In this document: piece by piece, positions 17,353-25,515 of the stretch | Layout of the letters: each line of letters begins with the position of its first letter | Numbering within the stretch: the stretch's first letter is position 1 | NCBI RefSeq assembly: GCF_027857615.1 | Contig: NZ_JAQIFT010000045.1 | Location: 1-64,000 of the forward strand | Source: Holtiella tumoricola | GTDB taxonomy: Bacteria > Bacillota > Clostridia > Lachnospirales > Cellulosilyticaceae | Length of the DNA: 64,000 nt | Reading direction: 5' to 3' | Program-made: the position numbers and the translations under genes | Notes under the pieces: model-generated | What the model was told of the DNA's origin: nothing | Seen by the model: only the letters and a program-made list of their open reading frames with translations | Database searches by the model: none

Positions 17353-18261
17353 CTATTTAACTGAGATATATTTTTCGCTAACGATTTCTTGACCTTCATC
17401 ACCTAAGATAAAGTCTACGAATTCTTTTGTTACTTCTGGAGCCTCTTTACTTGTTAAGATAAGAAGTGGTCTAGAAATACTGAATGAGCCATCTTTTACA
17501 CTTTCAACTGTTGGTTCTACACCATCAACACTGATTGCTTTTACTGTTTCATCAATGAATCCTAAAGATACGAAACCTACTGCACCTTCTTTAGAAGCAA
17601 CTGTTGCTTTCATTGTACCGTTACCTTCTGCGATAAGAGCACCTTGTGACATAGAAGAAACTTTTTTACCATCGATTTCTTTTTCAAGTTTAAGGATTTC
17701 TTCGAAAGCACCTCTTGTACCAGAACCATCTTCACGAGATACTACGATGATTGGTTGATCAGTCCCACCAACTTCACTCCAGTTAGTAACTGTTCCTTCA
17801 AAGATATCTTTAATTTGATCTTTTGTTAAATCTGTTACACCATTTGTTGGGTTTACTACTACTGCAATACCATCGTATGCAATTGTTGTAACTTCAAAGT
17901 TTTCATTTTCTTCTTCTGCTTTAAGTTCACGTGATACCATACCGATATCTGCTGTTCCATCATGTGCTGCTTTAACACCAGCAGATGAACCTACACCTTG
18001 AACTTCTACTACTACTTCTGGTTGAACTTCTTTATATTTTTCTGCTAAGCTTTCCATTGGTACGGCTACTGTTGTTGAACCAACTGCTACAACTTTACCG
18101 CCTGCTTTTTGTGTATCTTCTTTTTGTGTATCAGAAGCTTGTGTATTTTCAGTAGCTGAACCTGTTGGTGCTGGTGTACTTGTTGTACCACCTGAACATC
18201 CTGTTAACATTGCCATTCCAATTGTTGCTACGCCTAATATTCTTAAAAATTTATTTTTCAT
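17353..18261 (-). CDS. pstS: Phosphate-binding lipoprotein PstS
   Basis: A 302-residue lipoprotein. The signal peptide ends in the lipobox LTGC (Cys at about residue 22), followed by a Ser/Thr/Gln-rich linker. The binding domain shows AVGSTTVAVPMESLAEKY, VGSSAGVKAAHDGTADIGMV, SREDGSGTRGAFEE and SKEGAVGFVSLG, the four loops that hold phosphate. It captures phosphate outside the membrane for PstCAB. A GGGGG ribosome site precedes the ATG. Transcription should start below the PHO box at 18333-18349. Confidence 0.96.
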   Translation of the reverse strand: MKNKFLRILGVATIGMAMLTGCSGGTTSTPAPTGSATENTQASDTQKEDTQKAGGKVVAVGSTTVAVPMESLAEKYKEVQPEVVVEVQGVGSSAGVKAAHDGTADIGMVSRELKAEEENENFEVTTIAYDGIAVVVNPTNGVTDLTKDQIKDIFEGTVTNWSEVGGTDQPIIVVSREDGSGTRGAFEEILKLEKEIDGKKVSSMSQGALIAEGNGTMKATVASKEGAVGFVSLGFIDETVKAISVDGVEPTVESVKDGSFSISRPLLILTSKEAPEVTKEFVDFILGDEGQEIVSEKYISVK

Positions 18262-18332
18262 TTTTTATTGCCCCCTTATGTAATTTACGAGATTAAGGAT
18301 ACCCCCCTAATGTTCAAAACATATTTGAGTTA

Positions 18333-18349
18333 TGTTAAATCTATGTTAA
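18333..18349 (-). promoter_or_regulatory. PHO box (PhoP-type direct repeat)
   Basis: On the minus strand two exact TTAACA hexamers are separated by 5 bases (11-base period), the consensus binding arrangement of PhoP in Gram-positive bacteria. It lies about 70 bases upstream of the pstS start, so the operon should be induced by phosphate starvation. The phoPR genes are not in this window. Confidence 0.8.
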
Positions 18350-18506
18350 ATTCTTTAACAGACTAGCACAATTTTTACTAATCTCATTATTAATAGGAAA
18401 GAATACCTTCCATATATATAAAACAATCTATTATTATAGATTGTCAGCATAAAAGCAATTTGTTAGAGTATATTTAGAAACTGTAAATTATATGGAGATG
18501 ATAATC

Positions 18507-19715
18507 ATGCTAGGATTAGCTTTAGAAGGCGGCGGTGCAAAAGGAGCCTTCCACATTGGTGCTATTAAGGCCTTTCTTGAAAATGGCTATGAATTTGATG
18601 GTGTTGTTGGAACATCTATAGGTGCTTTTAACGGTGCTTTAGTTTCACAAGGCGACTTTAATAAACTCTATGAGCTTTGGATTAACTTAGAGCCCTCTAC
18701 CTTATTTGATATAGATGATGGGTATATGGGAAAGATGGTTCAGAGTGAACTCTCTTTAGATATGATTAAGTATTTGAAAAACCGTGCAAAAGCATTTATT
18801 GAAAATGGCGGTATTGATACTGGAAAGCTAAGAAATGTTTTAGATCAACTTATAGATGAAGATAAACTTCGTACCTCTAACCGAGATTTTGGAATGGTTA
18901 CTGTATCTATTCCTGACTTTAAACCTGTAGAAATTTATAAAGAACTTATTCCTGATGGAAAAATTAAAGATTATATTATGGCAAGTGCCAGTTTTCCAGG
19001 CTTTAAACTTTGCCCTCTAGATGGGAAGTACTATATAGATGGAGGCATTCATGATAATTGTCCTGTCAATCTACTTCTTAGAAAAGGATATGATAAGATT
19101 ATTGCTATACGCACTTCAAGCAGTGATAAATTTTCAAAGCTCGACCCACATAATGCTGAGATTATTAATGTTTTACCTTCAGAAGATTTGGGTACAACCC
19201 TCTTATTTACTAATGAGCTTATTAAGCAAAATATTAAATTAGGCTATTATGATGCTTTAAAAGTAATTCGTGGCCTAAAAGGACAGCGGTACTATATTGA
19301 ACCTGTAGATGATGAAATAATTTGGAATAAGCTTCAAACGCTCTCCGATGAGATTATTTTTGAAATTGGTAAGCATCTTAAATTGCCCGAAATGAATAGT
19401 AAACGTATGCTCTTTGAGAAAATCATTCCCACCTTTGCTAATCTACTTAAGCTTTCCCCTACTGCAACTTACCAAGATATTCTCATTGCACTTTTAGAAC
19501 CTCTTGCTACACGTTGCTCTGTTGAGAAATATGAAATTTATACACTTTCTTCTTTTATTACGACTATAGAAGAGCATCTCTTGAAGATTTCTCCTTCTTA
19601 TCGTAAGAATCCTCATCGTTTTAAGATTAAACGATTACCTCTTGCTAAACTTCACCATCCTAGCACAGAAGAACTTGCCTATATTATGTTGGAATCCTTT
19701 TATAAAGAATTATAG
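18507..19715 (+). CDS. Patatin-like phospholipase
   Basis: About 402 residues. The N-terminal half is a patatin/RssA-type lipase domain with oxyanion loop GGGAKGAFHIG, nucleophile elbow GTSIG (Ser about residue 39) and catalytic Asp in YYIDGGIHDN, giving a complete Ser-Asp dyad. The C-terminal 170 residues are helical and unrecognised. I place the start at the ATG at 18507 because GGAGATG lies 9 bases upstream and overlaps an earlier ATG. No signal peptide, so it probably acts on membrane lipids from the cytoplasm. The terminator shared with small RNA A follows directly. Confidence 0.88.
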   Translation: MLGLALEGGGAKGAFHIGAIKAFLENGYEFDGVVGTSIGAFNGALVSQGDFNKLYELWINLEPSTLFDIDDGYMGKMVQSELSLDMIKYLKNRAKAFIENGGIDTGKLRNVLDQLIDEDKLRTSNRDFGMVTVSIPDFKPVEIYKELIPDGKIKDYIMASASFPGFKLCPLDGKYYIDGGIHDNCPVNLLLRKGYDKIIAIRTSSSDKFSKLDPHNAEIINVLPSEDLGTTLLFTNELIKQNIKLGYYDALKVIRGLKGQRYYIEPVDDEIIWNKLQTLSDEIIFEIGKHLKLPEMNSKRMLFEKIIPTFANLLKLSPTATYQDILIALLEPLATRCSVEKYEIYTLSSFITTIEEHLLKISPSYRKNPHRFKIKRLPLAKLHHPSTEELAYIMLESFYKEL

Positions 19716-19719
19716 ATAT

Positions 19720-19873
19720 AAAAAAAGACGCCCTTGGGGAAGGCGTCTTTTTGTCCGTTTATATATTCATACAAACTGAAAAAGGGATAAATAATATGGG
19801 GAGATTTTAATCTCAGAGTGAGATATGTAGCTTTAATTGTTAGGGAAGATTAGGCTACATATCATTCGCTCAT
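19720..19873 (-). ncRNA. Candidate small RNA, repeat copy A
   Basis: Minus-strand element of about 150 nt. A 9-base stem ATATGTAGC/GCTACATAT (19823-19862) holds the loop segment ATCTTCCCTAAC. Then come GAGATTAAAATCTCCCC, ATCCCTTTTTC, a GTTTGTAT/ATATAAAC hairpin and the terminator GACGCC/GGCGTC (19727-19747) with loop TTCCCCAAG and a run of seven T. A -10 box TAATAT is at 19880-19885. No coding frame. The terminator also works on the plus strand for the patatin gene. Confidence 0.65.
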
Positions 19874-19953
19874 GTGACTATATTAATCCATACTCTTGAA
19901 TAAGTTATGAAGATAATCTTCATTTTTCAAAAAAAATATGAAATCCTTTTCAC

Positions 19954-20107
19954 AAAAAAAGACGCCCTTGGGGAAGGCGTCTTTTGATCCGTTTATATAT
20001 TCATACAAACTGAAAAAGGGATAAATAATATGGGGAGATTTTAATCTCAGAGTGAGATCTATAGCTATAACTGTTAGGGAAGATTATGCTATACATCATC
20101 TGCTCAT
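19954..20107 (-). ncRNA. Candidate small RNA, repeat copy B
   Basis: A copy of the same element with long stretches identical to copy A. The 5' stem has changed to TATAGC/GCTATA (20060-20065 and 20088-20093): a G-C pair became A-T on both sides, a compensatory change. The loop keeps ATCTTCCCTAAC. Terminator arms GACGCC/GGCGTC lie at 19961-19981, followed by TTTTTTTG. The -10 box is TATGAT (20114-20119). Copies A and B share an upstream block, TCTTCATAACTTATTCAAGA. Confidence 0.65.
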
Positions 20108-20212
20108 GTAACTATCATAACTTATCCTCTTGAATAAGTTATGAAGACAATTTTCTTTTCTAGATAAAATATGAAATTATTTTCATAAGCATTTCTAGTT
20201 CTTATTTTACTC

Positions 20213-20361
20213 AAAAAAAAGACGCCTTGGGGATGGCGCCTTCTTTTTTTTCCGTTTATATTATACAAACTGAAAAAGGGATAATAATATGGGGAGATTT
20301 TAATTTTAGAGCGAGTTATGTAGCTTCAACTGTTAGGAAAGATTTCTGCTACATCTCTTCT
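20213..20361 (-). ncRNA. Candidate small RNA, repeat copy C
   Basis: Third copy, closest to copy D. Stem ATGTAGC/GCTACAT (20318-20324 and 20348-20354); the loop differs by one base (ATCTTTCCTAAC). CTCCCCATATTATTATCCC is retained. The terminator stem GGCGCC/GGCGTC (20221-20240) tolerates its one change as a G-U pair and is followed by TTTTTTTT. The -10 box TAATAT is at 20368-20373; no good -35 box is seen. Confidence 0.62.
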
Positions 20362-20484
20362 CTTCATATATTATTTTAAAGGCTTACAGTTAATTTGATT
20401 TGAAGGAAATTTTAATAAATTAACAACTTTCTTAGTCCATAAAATGAATTACATAATACTCTCTAAAAAATAATATAAAGCAAA

Positions 20485-20510
20485 AAAGGCAGAACCAAAG
20501 TTCTGCCTTT
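20485..20510 (-). terminator. Terminator of the cold-shock gene
   Basis: Minus-strand AAAGGCAGAAC and GTTCTGCCTTT (11-base arms, 4-base loop) followed by TTTG, directly downstream of the csp gene. Confidence 0.88.
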
Positions 20511-20528
20511 AAAATAACTGCTGAGTTA

Positions 20529-20729
20529 TTATGCTTTTGTAACGTTCTCTGCTTGAGCGCCACGTGGACCCTTAGTAAGGTCGAAGTTTACTTTTTGTCC
20601 TTCTTCAAGAGATTTGAATCCATCTCCTTGAATTGCTGAGAAATGTACGAATACGTCATCTCCATCTTCTCTTGAAATAAATCCAAAACCTTTTTCTGCG
20701 TTAAACCATTTAACTGTACCTGTCATCAT
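20529..20729 (-). CDS. CspA-family cold-shock protein
   Basis: A 66-residue (or 65, from the second ATG) single cold-shock domain. RNP1 KGFGFIS and RNP2 VFVHFSAI are intact; the start TGTVKWFNAEKG and the end PRGAQAENV are typical. These proteins melt RNA secondary structure and act as RNA chaperones. AGGAGG lies 8 bases before the first of two adjacent ATG codons. The gene has a consensus promoter and an unusually long, structured leader of about 150 nt, and is embedded between repeat copies C and D. Confidence 0.95.
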   Translation of the reverse strand: MMTGTVKWFNAEKGFGFISREDGDDVFVHFSAIQGDGFKSLEEGQKVNFDLTKGPRGAQAENVTKA

Positions 20730-20778
20730 GTGCGGTACCTCCTAATATGAATTTCTGTAATCTACGTAAACAAAAAAA

Positions 20779-20838
20779 ATTCACATAATATTACAGATTA
20801 TATTAAGTAACATATATAATCTCTAATAACATGTGAAT
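20779..20838 (-). promoter_or_regulatory. Long hairpin in the csp 5' leader
   Basis: On the minus strand ATTCACAT (20838-20831) pairs with ATGTGAAT (20786-20779), and the inner arms AGATTATAT and ATATAATCT pair inside it. The 8-base segments between the two stems can also pair partly. This gives a stem of about 25 base pairs, AU-rich and centred in the leader, suited to a temperature-sensitive control element. Confidence 0.6.
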
Positions 20839-20885
20839 CTCAATTAACACGTGAAGCGATATAGCTGACTACTGAATACTTTTAT

Positions 20886-20914
20886 AGTATACGCCGTTTC
20901 TTTACAAAAGTCAA
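20886..20914 (-). promoter_or_regulatory. Consensus promoter of the cold-shock gene
   Basis: Minus-strand TTGACT (20909-20914), a 17-base spacer and TATACT (20886-20891). Transcription should begin near 20878, giving a leader of about 150 nt before the csp ATG. Confidence 0.85.
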
Positions 20915-20989
20915 GGATAAATTTATAATAACTTAATTTTATTGAACTTCCTAATCTATAATTAATAAAGTTACCTTTCTCTCAAAACA

Positions 20990-21135
20990 AAAAAGACGCC
21001 TTGGGGATGGCGTCTTCTTTGTTTTCCGTTTATATTATACAAACTGAAAAAGGGATAATAATATGGGGAGATTTTAATTTTAGAGCGAGTTATGTAGCTT
21101 CAACTGTTAGGGAAGATTTCTGCTACATCTCTTCT
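20990..21135 (-). ncRNA. Candidate small RNA, repeat copy D
   Basis: Fourth copy, separated from the others by the csp gene. Stem ATGTAGC/GCTACAT (21092-21098 and 21122-21128) with loop ATCTTCCCTAAC, then AATCTCCCCATA, ATCCCTTTTTC and terminator GACGCC/GGCGTC (20995-21014) with loop ATCCCCAA and TTTTTTG. It has the clearest promoter of the set: TTGTTA (21165-21170), a 17-base spacer and TAATAT (21142-21147). Confidence 0.7.
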
Positions 21136-21218
21136 CTTCATATATTATTATGCCTGTAATTTTTTAACAAAATATGACGCCCACCCTAATAAATTAAGAA
21201 CTTTTTATAAAGAAATCT

Positions 21219-22109
21219 TTATGCTGTTTTTTTAGATAGTTGCCATATTAATATACCACTTACCATAATCATAAAACCTGTAGTTAATATACTTCCTTCC
21301 ATTCCAAAAGGCCCACCATTCCATATAGAAGCCTCTCCTATGTGAGTTTTAAATAAACTAACATCTAATACATTTCCACTCACATTGATTCCAAATATAT
21401 TTCCTTGAAAGAGATTCCAAGCTGTATGGAATCCACATGCACCCCATAAATTTTCCTCTTTTAAGACTAACAGACAAAGCATCAATCCACACATCAAAAT
21501 ATTAATTAAACTGATAGCAGTGACACCACTATTCCCTAAATGTAATAACGAGAAAACAACTGAGGAGAAGATAATCCCTTTATAAACGCCATACTTTACA
21601 GCAATAGATTGAAACATATAGCCACGTACTAATATCTCTTCTGCAGCTCCTTGAATAATCCAAGCCGTAAGAATGAGGCCAAAAAGTATTATGCCATTAA
21701 TACCTATAGGAAGATTAGATACAGTTAATGTTATTTCACCTTTAAACTGTAAAATACTTATTACTAATAAAATCCCAATAACAGCTATAGCCATTCCTTT
21801 TAAATAACTTGATATAACATGATTTTTGAAGAATCCAAGACTCTCTACTTTACGCTTCTCTATATAAGAAACATAAAGTAAAATACCTCCTCCAGCTATT
21901 GCAAAGGAAATAGCATATTGCATGTATTGTAAATAAATAAGACTAAGTTCTGTTTCATTATTTCCAAAGATGGTAACTCCTATAATAGATGCTACTCCTA
22001 TTCCTACGGAAAGCAATATTGTAAATATAAAAGGCATTAAAATAATGGAAACAATACTTGCTCCTTTGCCAACCTTAGCTGCTTCTAACATTTTGTTATC
22101 TTCAAGCAT
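21219..22109 (-). CDS. CPBP-family intramembrane metalloprotease (CAAX/ABI type)
   Basis: About 296 residues with roughly eight membrane segments. The three catalytic motifs are present: AAEEILVRGYMF (EExxxR), LLHLGNS (FxxxH equivalent) and FHTAWNLFQG (HxxxN/B). Such proteins cleave membrane substrates; in Gram-positive bacteria many are linked to bacteriocin immunity or processing. The ATG at 22109 has AAGGAG 8 bases upstream; an earlier GTG overlaps that site. It lies downstream of tgt-yajC on the same strand and might be co-transcribed. The substrate is unknown. Confidence 0.85.
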   Translation of the reverse strand: MLEDNKMLEAAKVGKGASIVSIILMPFIFTILLSVGIGVASIIGVTIFGNNETELSLIYLQYMQYAISFAIAGGGILLYVSYIEKRKVESLGFFKNHVISSYLKGMAIAVIGILLVISILQFKGEITLTVSNLPIGINGIILFGLILTAWIIQGAAEEILVRGYMFQSIAVKYGVYKGIIFSSVVFSLLHLGNSGVTAISLINILMCGLMLCLLVLKEENLWGACGFHTAWNLFQGNIFGINVSGNVLDVSLFKTHIGEASIWNGGPFGMEGSILTTGFMIMVSGILIWQLSKKTA

Positions 22110-22141
22110 ATTACTCACTCCTTAGAAAAAGAAGAGGATGA

Positions 22142-22525
22142 TTATTTCTCATCCTCTTCCTCGTATTCTTCATATTCATCTTCTTCGTATTCATCTTCAT
22201 CATCTACCACTGGCTCTGCAGCTTTAGAGATTGTAAGGTTTGGTGCACCTACTGATGCAACTGCTACTCTTTTAACTGGGATACGAACACTTTTATTAAG
22301 GCCAAGTTCAATAATAAATAAGTCATTGATGATATCTACAACTTTACCATAAATACCTGTTGTAAGTAATACTTCATCCCCTACTTTGATAGACCCTTGC
22401 ATATCCGCTACTTGTTTGTCTCTTTTCTTTTGTGGACGGATAATTAAGAAGTACATAATTAAAAAGAAAAATCCAAGGTAAAGCACTGTTGACATAAGCA
22501 TTCCGCCTGTTGATGCTGTTTGCAT
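22142..22525 (-). CDS. yajC: Preprotein translocase accessory subunit YajC
   Basis: About 127 residues. One N-terminal membrane helix (YLGFFFLIMYFLIIRPQKKR), with the family signature RPQKKRDKQ right after it, then a small domain with GDEVLLTTGIYGKV. The last 30 residues are almost all Asp, Glu and Tyr, an acidic tail longer than usual. YajC associates with SecDF. The start is taken at the ATG at 22525 because GGAGGAG lies just upstream and overlaps the earlier ATG. It follows tgt by 24 bases, a conserved gene pair. Confidence 0.93.
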   Translation of the reverse strand: MQTASTGGMLMSTVLYLGFFFLIMYFLIIRPQKKRDKQVADMQGSIKVGDEVLLTTGIYGKVVDIINDLFIIELGLNKSVRIPVKRVAVASVGAPNLTISKAAEPVVDDEDEYEEDEYEEYEEEDEK

Positions 22526-22549
22526 AATTTTCTCCTCCATTATTATAAA

Positions 22550-23677
22550 TTATTTGTTTTTATATCCTTCTAGACGCATTTCCTTGTATTTAGCAAATTC
22601 ACCTTTGTCTAATGCATCTCGAATTTCTGTCATTAAGTTGTTGAAGTAGTAAAGGTTATGAATAACACAAAGTCTCATACCAAGCATTTCTTTTGCTTTA
22701 AGAAGATGTCTAATATAGGCTCTACTGTATTTTTGACATGTTGGACATTTACATTCTTCACTAATTGGGCTCATATCTTTCTCAAATTTCTGATTGAAAA
22801 GATTCATCTTGCCATGGTTAGTGTAAACATGCCCATGTCTACCATTACGTGCTGGTAATACACAGTCAAAGAAATCTATACCACGATCAACTGCTTCTAA
22901 AATATTTTCTGGTGTACCTACCCCCATTAAATAAGTTGGCTTATTTTGTGGTAAATAAGGCACAACAGCTTCAAGTACGTTGTACATATCTTCATGACTT
23001 TCACCTACTGCAAGTCCACCTACTGCGTAACCTGGTAAATCAAATTCACGAATAACCTTAGCATGCTCAATACGTACATCTGGTAAAATACCACCTTGGT
23101 TAATACCAAAGAGCATTTGTTGTTTATTAATTGTATCTTCTAAAGAGTTAAGACGGTTCATCTCATCCATACAACGTTTAAGCCATCTTGTTGTACGCTC
23201 TACAGAAGGTAAAATATACGCTCTGTCTGCAAGTGCTGGTGGGCACTCATCAAATGCCATTGCTATTGTTGAAGCAATGTTTGATTGAATTTGCATACTT
23301 TCTTCTGGTCCCATGAAAATCTTACGACCATCAATATGAGAAGAGAAATATACGCCTTCTTCTTTAATCTTACGCATAGCCGCAAGTGAAAATACTTGGA
23401 ATCCACCTGAATCTGTTAAAATCGGCTTGTCCCATACCATAAATTTGTGTAATCCACCTAGCTCTTTAATTACTTTATCACCTGGTCTTAAATGTAGATG
23501 ATACGTATTTGATAAAGCTACTTGTGTATGGATATTGTGAAGGTCCTCTGCACCAAGTGCACCTTTTATCGCTGCTACTGTAGCTACATTCATAAACACT
23601 GGTGTTTCAATTGTACCATGTACAGTATGAAATCTACCACGTTTTGCTCTGCCTTCTACTTTTAATAGTTCGTACAT
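22550..23677 (-). CDS. tgt: tRNA-guanine transglycosylase (queuosine pathway)
   Basis: Exchanges guanine-34 of GUN-anticodon tRNAs for preQ1. About 375 residues from the ATG at 23677 (GGAG ten bases upstream; an earlier ATG would overlap that site). Motifs: catalytic DSGGFQVFSL, substrate-pocket GGLAVGE, nucleophile region FDCVLPARNGRHG and the zinc site CKCPTC with a downstream Cys and His (CVIHN). QueA, the next enzyme of the pathway, is 9.3 kb away on the same strand, whereas the two are often adjacent in Firmicutes. Confidence 0.97.
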   Translation of the reverse strand: MYELLKVEGRAKRGRFHTVHGTIETPVFMNVATVAAIKGALGAEDLHNIHTQVALSNTYHLHLRPGDKVIKELGGLHKFMVWDKPILTDSGGFQVFSLAAMRKIKEEGVYFSSHIDGRKIFMGPEESMQIQSNIASTIAMAFDECPPALADRAYILPSVERTTRWLKRCMDEMNRLNSLEDTINKQQMLFGINQGGILPDVRIEHAKVIREFDLPGYAVGGLAVGESHEDMYNVLEAVVPYLPQNKPTYLMGVGTPENILEAVDRGIDFFDCVLPARNGRHGHVYTNHGKMNLFNQKFEKDMSPISEECKCPTCQKYSRAYIRHLLKAKEMLGMRLCVIHNLYYFNNLMTEIRDALDKGEFAKYKEMRLEGYKNK

Positions 23678-23851
23678 ATTAGTGTATCTCCTATCTGTCA
23701 TATACTACCATACAGTTTACAAGAAAAAGTATGTTATTACAAGAATACTCTCCTGTATTTTTATCATTTTTCCCTACTTTTAGTCACAGTTATTGAAGAC
23801 ATTCTAATAATTTGATACAATTAAGAAAAATCCTTAATAGGAGGTTTTCAT

Positions 23852-25021
23852 ATGTCCGGTTCTATTTTTGGCAAACATTTTACTGTATCTACTTTTGGTG
23901 AATCTCACGGCCCTGCCATTGGTGTCATTATCGATGGCTGCCCTTCTAATATACCCCTTTCAAAGGAAGATATTATGAAGAACATGGTTAGAAGAAAACC
24001 TGGTAATACTAAAATTGCCACTGCGCGTAAAGAATCTGATGAAATAGAAATTTTATCAGGAGTATTTGAAGGCAAAACTACAGGCGCACCTATTTGCCTT
24101 ATGATTCGTAATGAAGACCAACGCTCTCATAATTATGATCATCTCAAAGATATTTATCGTCCTTCACATGCCGACTACACTTATCACTTAAAATATGAGA
24201 ATCGCGACTACCGTGGAGGTGGACGTGCCTCTGCTCGTGAGACAGCTGCCCGTGTTGCTGCTGGTAGTGTTGCTATGCGTATTTTAGATGAACTTGGCAT
24301 TCATATCAAGGCCTATACTAAAGCACTTGGGTCTATTGTTATTAATGATAACGAAATAGACTATAACGAAATTGCCAATAATCTTCTTTCAATGCCTCAC
24401 GCCCAAAAGGCCAATGATGCCCTTAAGCTTATTGCCCAAATGAAAGAAGAACAAGATTCTATAGGTGGTATAGTAGAATGCCAAGTTACAGGTCTACCTG
24501 TAGGTATTGGTGAACCTGTATTTGATCGTCTAGATGCATGTCTTGGACAAGCCATTATGAGTATTAATGCAGTTAAAGCTTTTGAAGTAGGTGAAGGCGT
24601 AAAGGCTAGCTCTATGAAAGGCTCTACATATAACGATGCTTTTTATACCACTACTGAATTAGATCATTATGGCGAGGCAAACTATAAAAGTCATGGATTC
24701 TCAGGCAATGCTCATCCACTTTGCAAAAGGGTGTTGAAACATACTAACCATTCTGGTGGTATACTGGGTGGTTTATCTGATGGATCACCGGTTGTCTTCC
24801 GTGCTCATTTTAAACCTACACCTTCTATTGCTAAGCCTCAACAAACACTTAATCATAATCTTGAAAATGTAGAAGTTTCTATTCAAGGTCGTCATGATCC
24901 AACGGTTGTCGCACGTGCTGTGGTTGTGGTAGAATCTATGGCAGCACTTACTATTTGTGATTTACTTCTTCGTGGTGCAACCTCAAGAATTGATCAAGTG
25001 AAAGCTGCTTACCAACATTAA
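23852..25021 (+). CDS. aroC: Chorismate synthase
   Basis: Converts EPSP to chorismate using reduced FMN. 389 residues; motifs FGESHGPAIG, VRRKPGNTK, YRGGGRASARETAARVAAG and SIQGRHDPTVVAR are all present, including the two histidines used in catalysis. TAGGAGG precedes the ATG. It stands apart from aroF-tyrA-aroA but completes the branch. A small K+ channel gene follows 20 bases later and may be co-transcribed. Confidence 0.96.
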   Translation: MSGSIFGKHFTVSTFGESHGPAIGVIIDGCPSNIPLSKEDIMKNMVRRKPGNTKIATARKESDEIEILSGVFEGKTTGAPICLMIRNEDQRSHNYDHLKDIYRPSHADYTYHLKYENRDYRGGGRASARETAARVAAGSVAMRILDELGIHIKAYTKALGSIVINDNEIDYNEIANNLLSMPHAQKANDALKLIAQMKEEQDSIGGIVECQVTGLPVGIGEPVFDRLDACLGQAIMSINAVKAFEVGEGVKASSMKGSTYNDAFYTTTELDHYGEANYKSHGFSGNAHPLCKRVLKHTNHSGGILGGLSDGSPVVFRAHFKPTPSIAKPQQTLNHNLENVEVSIQGRHDPTVVARAVVVVESMAALTICDLLLRGATSRIDQVKAAYQH

Positions 25022-25040
25022 TTTACAGCTTAGGTGAACA

Positions 25041-25463
25041 ATGAAAAAATTAAAGTTAGTTTGGAAAATATTAAAAAGTACAAATGCCGATAAGATTGTT
25101 ATAAGCTTTTTTATCTTTATTCTTTTTATGGGTTTTATTTTTGAACTAGTTGAACCTAGTATTAATTCCTATGGGGATAGCCTATGGTACTGCTTTACCG
25201 TTGTTTCAACAATAGGTTTTGGTGACTTCTATGCAGTTACAACTCTAGGTAGGCTTTTAACTGTACTTTTAAGTTTTTATGGGATATTTGTCATTGCACT
25301 TATTCCTGGTATTGTTGTTAGTTTCTACATGGAATTTATGAAAATTAAAGCGAATGAAAGTACAGCTACTTTCCTAGAAAAATTAGAGCACTTAGAGGAT
25401 CTTTCTAAGGAAGAATTAGCTGAGATTTCTGCTAAAGTACGCGAAAAAAAATACAAGATGTAA
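25041..25463 (+). CDS. Two-helix potassium channel
   Basis: A 140-residue protein with two membrane helices (about 20-38 and 70-95) around a pore loop carrying the selectivity filter STIGFGDF, a TxGFGD variant of TVGYGD. The C-terminal 40 residues form a charged helix, with no RCK/TrkA-N regulatory domain. It should form a tetrameric K+-selective pore in the cell membrane. AGGTGA lies before the ATG. No functional link to the neighbouring aroC is known to me. Confidence 0.85.
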   Translation: MKKLKLVWKILKSTNADKIVISFFIFILFMGFIFELVEPSINSYGDSLWYCFTVVSTIGFGDFYAVTTLGRLLTVLLSFYGIFVIALIPGIVVSFYMEFMKIKANESTATFLEKLEHLEDLSKEELAEISAKVREKKYKM

Positions 25464-25465
25464 AT

Positions 25466-25515
25466 AAAAGCCCGTCTCCATAAGACTTTGTAAAGTCAAA
25501 TGAAGACGGGCTTTT
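25466..25515. terminator. Bidirectional terminator between convergent genes
   Basis: AAAAGCCCGTCT (25466-25477) pairs with AGACGGGCTTTT (25504-25515), and an inner palindrome GACTTTGTAAAGTC sits in the loop. It serves the channel gene and, on the other strand, the gene ending at 25515. Confidence 0.85.

Noticed and set aside
19720..21170. CRISPR array or insertion-sequence remnants as an explanation for the repeats at 20 kb
   Set aside because: Units are about 150 bases long, few, separated by unequal distances and a gene, with no spacers, no transposase fragment and no terminal inverted repeats.
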